Shown here in pieces: positions 9,701-14,014 of a DNA stretch of 14,014 nt. The notes under the pieces were generated by a model that did no database searches, was not told the DNA's origin, and was given only the letters and a program-made list of their open reading frames with translations. The first letter of the stretch is position 1; every line of letters starts with the position of its first letter. A program made the translations under genes and the position numbers. The DNA lies in NCBI GenBank assembly GCA_030038645.1, contig JASHSR010000289.1, forward strand, positions 1 to 14,014, read 5' to 3'. Source of the stretch: Gammaproteobacteria bacterium (lineage in GTDB: Bacteria; Pseudomonadota; Gammaproteobacteria; Steroidobacterales; Steroidobacteraceae).

Positions 9701-11259
9701 GCGAGAGGACCGAGAGTCGGGACCCCGGCAGCAAGGCGACCTTCGCATTCGCAGTGATGACGTTCGGAATGTTCATCGCCCTGCTCGACATCCAGATCGT
9801 TGCCTCCTCGATGCAGCAGATCGGCGGCGGGCTGTCGGCAGCGCAGGACGAGATCGGGTGGGTACAGACCGCGTACCTCATCGCCGAGATCACCGTGATC
9901 CCGCTCTCGGGATGGTTGACTCGCGTCTTCTCGACACGCTGGCTGTTCGCCGCTTCGGCGCTCGGTTTCACGGTCGCAAGCCTGCTCTGCGGTCTGGCCA
10001 CGAGCATCGAGAGCATGATCGCATTCCGTGCCCTTCAGGGGATGCTCGGCGCATCCATGATCCCCACGGTGTTCACCTCCTCGTTTCATTACTTTCGCGG
10101 CAATCGACGCATCTACGCCGCAGCCGTCATCGGCACGATCGGGTCGATCGCCCCGACGCTGGGTCCGGTCATCGGCGGCTGGATCACGGATACCCTCACC
10201 TGGCGCTGGCTTTTCTACGTCAACCTGGTCCCGGGACTTCTGGTCACCGCAGGGGTGGCACTACTGGTCGACATCGACGCCGCGGACTTGAGCCTCCTCG
10301 AGGGAGCGGATTATCTCGGTATCGTCCTGATGGCACTCTTCCTCGGCTCGCTCGAGTACGTGCTCGAGGAGGGAGCCCGATGGAACTGGTTGAGCGATCA
10401 GACGATCCGCACCTTCACGACGGTCGCTGCGATCGCGGGAGCGTTGTTCGTCGCGCGCAGCCTGCTTTTCCACAACCCGGTGGTCGACCTGCGCGCGCTG
10501 CGCAACCGCAACTTCCTCCTCGGCTGCGTGCTCTCCTTCGTGACTGGAATCGGGATTTTCGCGCCCATCTTCCTGACTCCGCTCTTTCTCGGCTACGTGG
10601 GGAACTTCAGCGCCTCACAGACCGGCATGGCCATCTTCTCGACCGGGGCGGCCTCGCTCGTCGGAGTGCCCTGCTACGTCACTCTGAGCCGGAAGATGGA
10701 CTTGCGCTGGCTCATGATGTTCGGCCTCGCGTGCTTCGCCCTCTCGATGTGGAGCTTCAGCTTCATCACCCATGACTGGGGCGCCGATCAGTTGTTGCTG
10801 CCGCAGGCCCTGCGCGGATTTCCGCAAGTCTTCGCGGTCGCTCCGGCGGTCCTGCTCGGACTCGGCGCGCTGCCGCCGGAGAGGCTGAAGTACGCGAGCG
10901 GGCTCTTCAACATGATGCGCAACCTCGGAGGCGCCGTGGGCATCGCGATCTGCGGCGCGATGTTGAACGATCGGACCAATGCGCACTTCGTCGACATCGC
11001 GAGCACGCTCACTCCGGCGAATGCCGCACTGCGCAGCTTTATGACCGCCTCTACCTCCCATCTCGCGTCACTCCTCGGCTCGACGCATGCGGCCCGGGCA
11101 GCGACCCTCAAACTGTTGTGGAATCTCGCCTACCGCGAGGCCTCGACCATGGCCTATGCCGACGCCTTCCGCGCCGTAGGGATCATCTGTCTGCTGGCCA
11201 CGTGCCTGGCCCCGATGCTGAAGAAGGTCGCCCAAACGGCAGCGACCACCTCGTCCTGA
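9697..11259 (+). CDS. emrB: EmrB/QacA-type MFS drug:H+ antiporter (DHA2, 14 TM)
   Basis: Inner-membrane proton-coupled efflux transporter of the DHA2 family, 520 residues as expected for 14 membrane segments. Visible motifs: the TM1 acidic motif LLDIQIVASS (29-38), a motif-A-like loop GWLTRVFSTRWLF (72-84), motif B RALQGMLGAS with its arginine at 111, and antiporter motif C in TM5, GTIGSIAPTLGPVIGGW (146-162). The variant LDIQIV replaces the more common LD-T-IVN of EmrB, suggesting a subfamily rather than E. coli EmrB itself. The ATG overlaps the emrA stop by 4 bases, so the two are coupled. The last nine or so codons and the stop lie inside an antisense gene remnant, so the natural C-terminal tail may have been replaced. 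No intrinsic terminator follows. Confidence 0.95.
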   Translation: MSERTESRDPGSKATFAFAVMTFGMFIALLDIQIVASSMQQIGGGLSAAQDEIGWVQTAYLIAEITVIPLSGWLTRVFSTRWLFAASALGFTVASLLCGLATSIESMIAFRALQGMLGASMIPTVFTSSFHYFRGNRRIYAAAVIGTIGSIAPTLGPVIGGWITDTLTWRWLFYVNLVPGLLVTAGVALLVDIDAADLSLLEGADYLGIVLMALFLGSLEYVLEEGARWNWLSDQTIRTFTTVAAIAGALFVARSLLFHNPVVDLRALRNRNFLLGCVLSFVTGIGIFAPIFLTPLFLGYVGNFSASQTGMAIFSTGAASLVGVPCYVTLSRKMDLRWLMMFGLACFALSMWSFSFITHDWGADQLLLPQALRGFPQVFAVAPAVLLGLGALPPERLKYASGLFNMMRNLGGAVGIAICGAMLNDRTNAHFVDIASTLTPANAALRSFMTASTSHLASLLGSTHAARAATLKLLWNLAYREASTMAYADAFRAVGIICLLATCLAPMLKKVAQTAATTSS

Positions 11260-11337
11260 ATCGCAAACACATCGTCGAGCTGCCGGTCGTACGTCTGCGA
11301 CCACAGATGAAAGTCGTCGCGGCACTTGACCAGGTCA
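11232..11337 (-). pseudogene. Remnant of a TPR/TolB-like or adenylate-cyclase-like regulator
   Basis: Read on the minus strand, about 35 codons encode DLVKCRDDFHLWSQTYDRQL followed by DDVFAIQDEVVAAV. This matches the stretch in TolB-like/TPR regulatory proteins (often annotated as CadC-like, or adenylate cyclase with TPR) usually written as TAQLI...G-HLWS-T-YDR-L-DVFA-QDEIA. The family is hundreds of residues long, yet similarity starts at the stop codon of the TonB receptor gene and ends inside the 3' end of emrB; the peptide beyond AAV no longer resembles the family. There is no plausible start codon, ribosome site or promoter for it, so it is a fossil cut at both ends. It supplies the codon context of both flanking stop codons. 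Identification rests on recalled family motifs over a short stretch, so the family is likely but the exact subfamily is uncertain. Confidence 0.6.
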
Positions 11338-13698
11338 GTAGTGGAATTTGTAATGCAGCTCGGCATAGATCTGGAAGGGATCATTCCAGTGCACTCCACC
11401 GAAGGTCAAGCTGTTGTCGGTGAGCAAGTGCCGGTTGGTGACGTTCAGGCCTGTGAGCGACACCGACAGATCCCGGGTGATGTTGCGGCCCACGGTGAGG
11501 TCGAGCAGCGCATAGCTCGGCAGGTGACTCGGCTCGTAGGTCGGCGGCTCCGCGAACCCGTTGGACAGCCCCGAATTGACCGACAGGTTGGAACCGACGA
11601 AGAACTGTCCCGGCAGGTTCACGTTGTACCCGAGATTCAGCGTGTTGCGCTGATCGTGGTCGAGCGCGATAGCGGGGTAGCCGCATTGCGTGCCGGGTAC
11701 CACTAGCCCCCCGGTGATCGGCCCGTAGCAATCCGCCGTCTGGTTCGAGTAGCTGAGGTGCACCTGGCCGTACGGCCAGAAGGGCGGTGAGCGCACCGTG
11801 AGCTCGCGCCCCTCGATGAGCGCCCCCTGGTCCGTGATGGGCAGAAAGATGTCGGATTCGCCGAGCGGGTTGTGATCCAAAAAATTGGTCGCCTCGGTGA
11901 CGAAGTAGTCCGCCTCGATGCTCCAGCCCTGCACCGGGATCGTCACCCCGAACTGGCGCTCCGTGTCGCGCTCACCGTGCAGCGGCAGGTAGGCGGTGTC
12001 ACTCGCGGTCGCGTAGCCGACCAACGGCCCCGAAAGCGTCTCGAGCGGCGGGGCCTGGTAATACTTGCCCCAGAAGGCGCTCAGCACCCAGTTGAGGTGC
12101 GGCAGCAGAACGGTCGCGCCGAGGCGCGGGTCGGTCGCGTTTTCAGTGACATCGCCCTGGAAGTATGTCTCGCGCAGGCCGGCCGAGAGGTTGAGCCAAT
12201 GCGCAGCCTCGAAGGTATCCTGAACCCAGGCTGCGACGAGCCCGCCGGTGGGACTCTCCAACTCCGTTAGCGTCGGCGAGCTGCCGTTGGCGTACGCCAG
12301 GTTGAAGTCGGCTTGATCCTGCTGGGCGAAGCCGGAGACGCCGGCCTCCAGATGATTGTGGCTGAAGCTCATCCGCAGATTCTCTTGGGCGCCCTCGTAC
12401 TGCGAGCTGTGGTGATAGGTGGTGATGGTCGGATAGTCGTCGGCACCCCCGTCGTAATCCGCCCGCTCGAAGTGATACATGACCGAGCTCGTGAGCACCG
12501 CGTTGTTCGTGAAGGTGTGCGCCCAGGAGAGCACCGCGAAATCGTCCCCCTCGCTCTGCACGTCGCCGAACTGCCCGATGCACTGCGGGTCGTCGGCGAG
12601 CGGCGTGATGCAGTCCGGTATCTGATAAACGTCCTGCCGCAGCTGGGCGACGAAGCGCACCTCATCCTGCGCGCTCGGAACGTACTGGATATTCGTGAAC
12701 GCGCCGTACCCTTGCGAGTCGTCGTGGATGACCTCGGAGTCGGGGGTCTCGAGGCCCAGATTGCTGCGATTGCCCTCGACGCTCACATAGTACGCGGTAT
12801 CGCTCGTGTGGCTCGCGGCGCTCGCGTAGTCGTCGGTCTGGCCGAAATTCCCCGCCGTCACGTCGAGATCGGCTTGGTTATCGCTGCTGAAACCGCTCTT
12901 CGGGATCACGTTGAAGATACCGTAGGTACGGTCGCCCTCGTCGGCCGCGTAGCTGCTCCGCTCGATGCCCAGGGTCTGAATGTCTTCCGGGTCTATCGCA
13001 GGGCCGAGGTTCTCCGCAATGTTGGTGTTCGGAACCTCGACCCCGTCGATCAGCCAGTTCGTCTGATGGCCGCCGTCCATGTGCAGCATGTCATGGGCTT
13101 CGTACGCCCCCGGAACGTAATCGGTGATCATGGCGAGACTGTTGACGTTGGTCGCCCCCGGGGTGTTCTCGATGTCCTCCTGGCTCACCAGGGTGATCGG
13201 AGTGACCGAGGCGACGACCGGCAACTCCCGGGTCGCTTTCACCTCGACCTCAGCGAGTTGAGAGGAAGGCTTCAGAACGATCGTCGCGAACGGGAAATAC
13301 CCCGCCTCGACCGTGACCGGCTGGCTGAGGGAAGCGAAGCCGTTCCGCGAGATAGTGAGCATGTAGTGGCCGATCGCGACCTTCGGGAAATCGAAGCGGC
13401 CCTGCGAGTCCGTCCGCCTCCGCAGGATCGCGTGGGCGGCAGATTCGAGTACCGCGTTCGCTCTCCCTACCGGCTGGTCGCTGCTGTCCCGGACGATGCC
13501 ACTCACGCTGCCGTAGGCCGCGGCCCAACTACGCGCCGGAAGAAGGAGCACCAGAAACAGAAGAAGAGCCGCTCCGAAGGGGACCCAACATGGTCGTGGC
13601 CGGCGGCGGGCGCGCTCGGCCTCTCGAGCGCGGAGCGCCGCGGGGGCCGCGACGACGGCCGTGATCAGCAGCAGGCGTGCTGCATGATGAGTTTCCAT
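11335..13698 (-). CDS. TonB-dependent outer-membrane receptor with carboxypeptidase-regulatory-like domain
   Basis: Outer-membrane beta-barrel for TonB-driven uptake; the ligand is unknown. Numbered from the longest start (13797): a hydrophobic export signal at about 74-90 with likely cleavage near SWAA (90-93), a CarboxypepD_reg-like Ig-fold (about 95-178, GSVSGIVRDSSDQPVGRANA), a plug (about 190-305; WLIDGVEVPN, then IERSSYAADEGDRTYGIFN) and a 22-strand-type barrel to the C-terminal aromatic HYKFHY. Two loop cysteine pairs, 396/406 and 690/705, may form disulfides that brace extracellular loops. The chosen ATG (13698) begins METHHAARLL; ATG 13797 would add 33 residues that look like untranslated leader. 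Neither has a clear ribosome site. From 13698 the protein has two hydrophobic segments before the barrel domains, which is odd for a signal peptide. It converges on emrB. Domain layout resembles receptors for larger or polymeric ligands, but that is not evidence of substrate. Confidence 0.93.
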   Translation of the reverse strand: METHHAARLLLITAVVAAPAALRAREAERARRRPRPCWVPFGAALLLFLVLLLPARSWAAAYGSVSGIVRDSSDQPVGRANAVLESAAHAILRRRTDSQGRFDFPKVAIGHYMLTISRNGFASLSQPVTVEAGYFPFATIVLKPSSQLAEVEVKATRELPVVASVTPITLVSQEDIENTPGATNVNSLAMITDYVPGAYEAHDMLHMDGGHQTNWLIDGVEVPNTNIAENLGPAIDPEDIQTLGIERSSYAADEGDRTYGIFNVIPKSGFSSDNQADLDVTAGNFGQTDDYASAASHTSDTAYYVSVEGNRSNLGLETPDSEVIHDDSQGYGAFTNIQYVPSAQDEVRFVAQLRQDVYQIPDCITPLADDPQCIGQFGDVQSEGDDFAVLSWAHTFTNNAVLTSSVMYHFERADYDGGADDYPTITTYHHSSQYEGAQENLRMSFSHNHLEAGVSGFAQQDQADFNLAYANGSSPTLTELESPTGGLVAAWVQDTFEAAHWLNLSAGLRETYFQGDVTENATDPRLGATVLLPHLNWVLSAFWGKYYQAPPLETLSGPLVGYATASDTAYLPLHGERDTERQFGVTIPVQGWSIEADYFVTEATNFLDHNPLGESDIFLPITDQGALIEGRELTVRSPPFWPYGQVHLSYSNQTADCYGPITGGLVVPGTQCGYPAIALDHDQRNTLNLGYNVNLPGQFFVGSNLSVNSGLSNGFAEPPTYEPSHLPSYALLDLTVGRNITRDLSVSLTGLNVTNRHLLTDNSLTFGGVHWNDPFQIYAELHYKFHY

Positions 13699-13832
13699 GA
13701 GCGGTGGACCCCAACCACCTCGAGACCGTCTGACTGCAGTTCGCCCGTCGAGGCCGCGCAGGACACCACCGACAGCCCCGCAGGAGGCTGCCGCCATGGG
13801 TGATGCGAGATCTCGAGCCGAATTGGAGATAT

Positions 13833-13838
13833 ATTCTA
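13833..13838 (-). promoter_or_regulatory. Possible -10 element of the TonB receptor gene
   Basis: On the minus strand TAGAAT (5 of 6 consensus bases) lies about 135 bases upstream of the chosen receptor start and 36 bases upstream of the alternative ATG at 13797. No acceptable -35 is found 16-18 bases further upstream; that place (13855-13862) abuts the inverted repeat at 13860-13880. An activator-dependent promoter would look like this, but the call rests on one hexamer. Confidence 0.35.
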
Positions 13839-13859
13839 GCGGCAGAAGCCGTCACGGAA

Positions 13860-13880
13860 GCTGCGTCATATTGACGCAGC
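13860..13880. promoter_or_regulatory. Perfect 9-bp inverted repeat, probable operator
   Basis: GCTGCGTCA (13860-13868), a 3-base TAT centre, and TGACGCAGC (13872-13880) form a perfect inverted repeat. It lies in the divergent region between the TonB receptor gene and the possible sensor-kinase start, abutting the expected -35 position of the receptor promoter. A 3-base loop and no following T-run argue against an intrinsic terminator, so a dimeric regulator site is the better reading. Which protein binds, and whether it acts on one or both genes, cannot be told. Confidence 0.5.
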
Positions 13881-13942
13881 GTGGGATTGCGGCGCTCGCT
13901 CTTGCGCCCCGGATCTTGCATACCGGCCCGAGATGAGCAGAC

Positions 13943-14014
13943 ATGCAGCTGCAGCTGATCGCGTCGCCTCGTAAATTCCTGCAGCTGCTGCTCTGGCTGC
14001 GGACGTTCGCCATC
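13943..14014 (+). CDS. Start of a possible sensor histidine kinase, cut by right edge
   Basis: The ATG at 13943 opens a frame that stays open for 24 codons to the window end, encoding MQLQLIASPRKFLQLLLWLR then TFAI. It follows an in-frame stop (13934-13936) and a purine-rich GAGATGAG at 13930-13937, a plausible ribosome site. The short basic N-terminus leading into a leucine-rich helix with LLLWLRTFAI resembles the first membrane segment of RegB/PrrB-like sensor kinases, which often read LR-(x)-AIAGQ there. The fragment is too short to prove this; any inner-membrane protein is possible. It is transcribed divergently from the TonB receptor gene. Confidence 0.4.
   Translation, partial: MQLQLIASPRKFLQLLLWLRTFAI

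Noticed and set aside
13698..13797. The 33 extra residues from ATG 13797 as part of the TonB receptor
   Set aside because: They precede an already odd double-hydrophobic N-terminus, have no ribosome site and look like leader sequence. Kept only as an alternative start.
12313..13803. 496-codon open frame on the plus strand opposite the TonB receptor
   Set aside because: It mirrors the codon bias of the receptor gene and has no recognisable domain; the receptor frame has plug, barrel and C-terminal aromatic signatures.

Overview
The window is GC-rich DNA with G/C-biased third codon positions. A TonB-dependent outer-membrane receptor and an EmrAB-type efflux pair point to a Gram-negative bacterium, most likely a high-GC proteobacterium. 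I cannot name the genus from sequence alone. No rRNA, tRNA, CRISPR array, complete insertion sequence or phage gene was seen.

Layout, left to right: (1) the 3' nine-tenths of a glycogen phosphorylase gene (glgP), cut by the left edge; (2) a two-gene urea-degradation unit, allophanate hydrolase (atzF) followed 10 bases later by a biotin-dependent urea carboxylase; (3) a MarR-family regulator with a near-consensus promoter, followed by an EmrA-type periplasmic adaptor and an EmrB-type 14-TM transporter that overlap by 4 bases; (4) about 105 bases holding a decayed antisense fragment of a TPR/TolB-like or adenylate-cyclase-like regulatory gene, between the convergent efflux and receptor genes; (5) a TonB-dependent receptor on the minus strand with an N-terminal carboxypeptidase-regulatory-like domain; (6) a perfect 9-bp inverted repeat in the divergent region, then the first 24 codons of a possible sensor kinase running off the right edge.

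How the genes work together: urea carboxylase makes allophanate from urea, bicarbonate and ATP, and allophanate hydrolase converts it to ammonia and CO2, giving a nickel-free alternative to urease. The MarR protein very likely represses itself and the emrAB pair: a perfect 12-bp palindrome lies between its own -35 and -10, and a 10-of-12 match lies upstream of emrA. The phosphorylase (glycogen breakdown) and the receptor (TonB-driven import of an unknown ligand) have no evident link to these units.

The window is mostly ordinary housekeeping and accessory metabolism. I did not find a convincing undescribed system. The best second-look items are the predicted leaderless MarR transcript with its operator in the promoter spacer, the gene fossil at 11232-11337, the hydrolase-first gene order of the urea pathway, and the inverted repeat upstream of the receptor gene.
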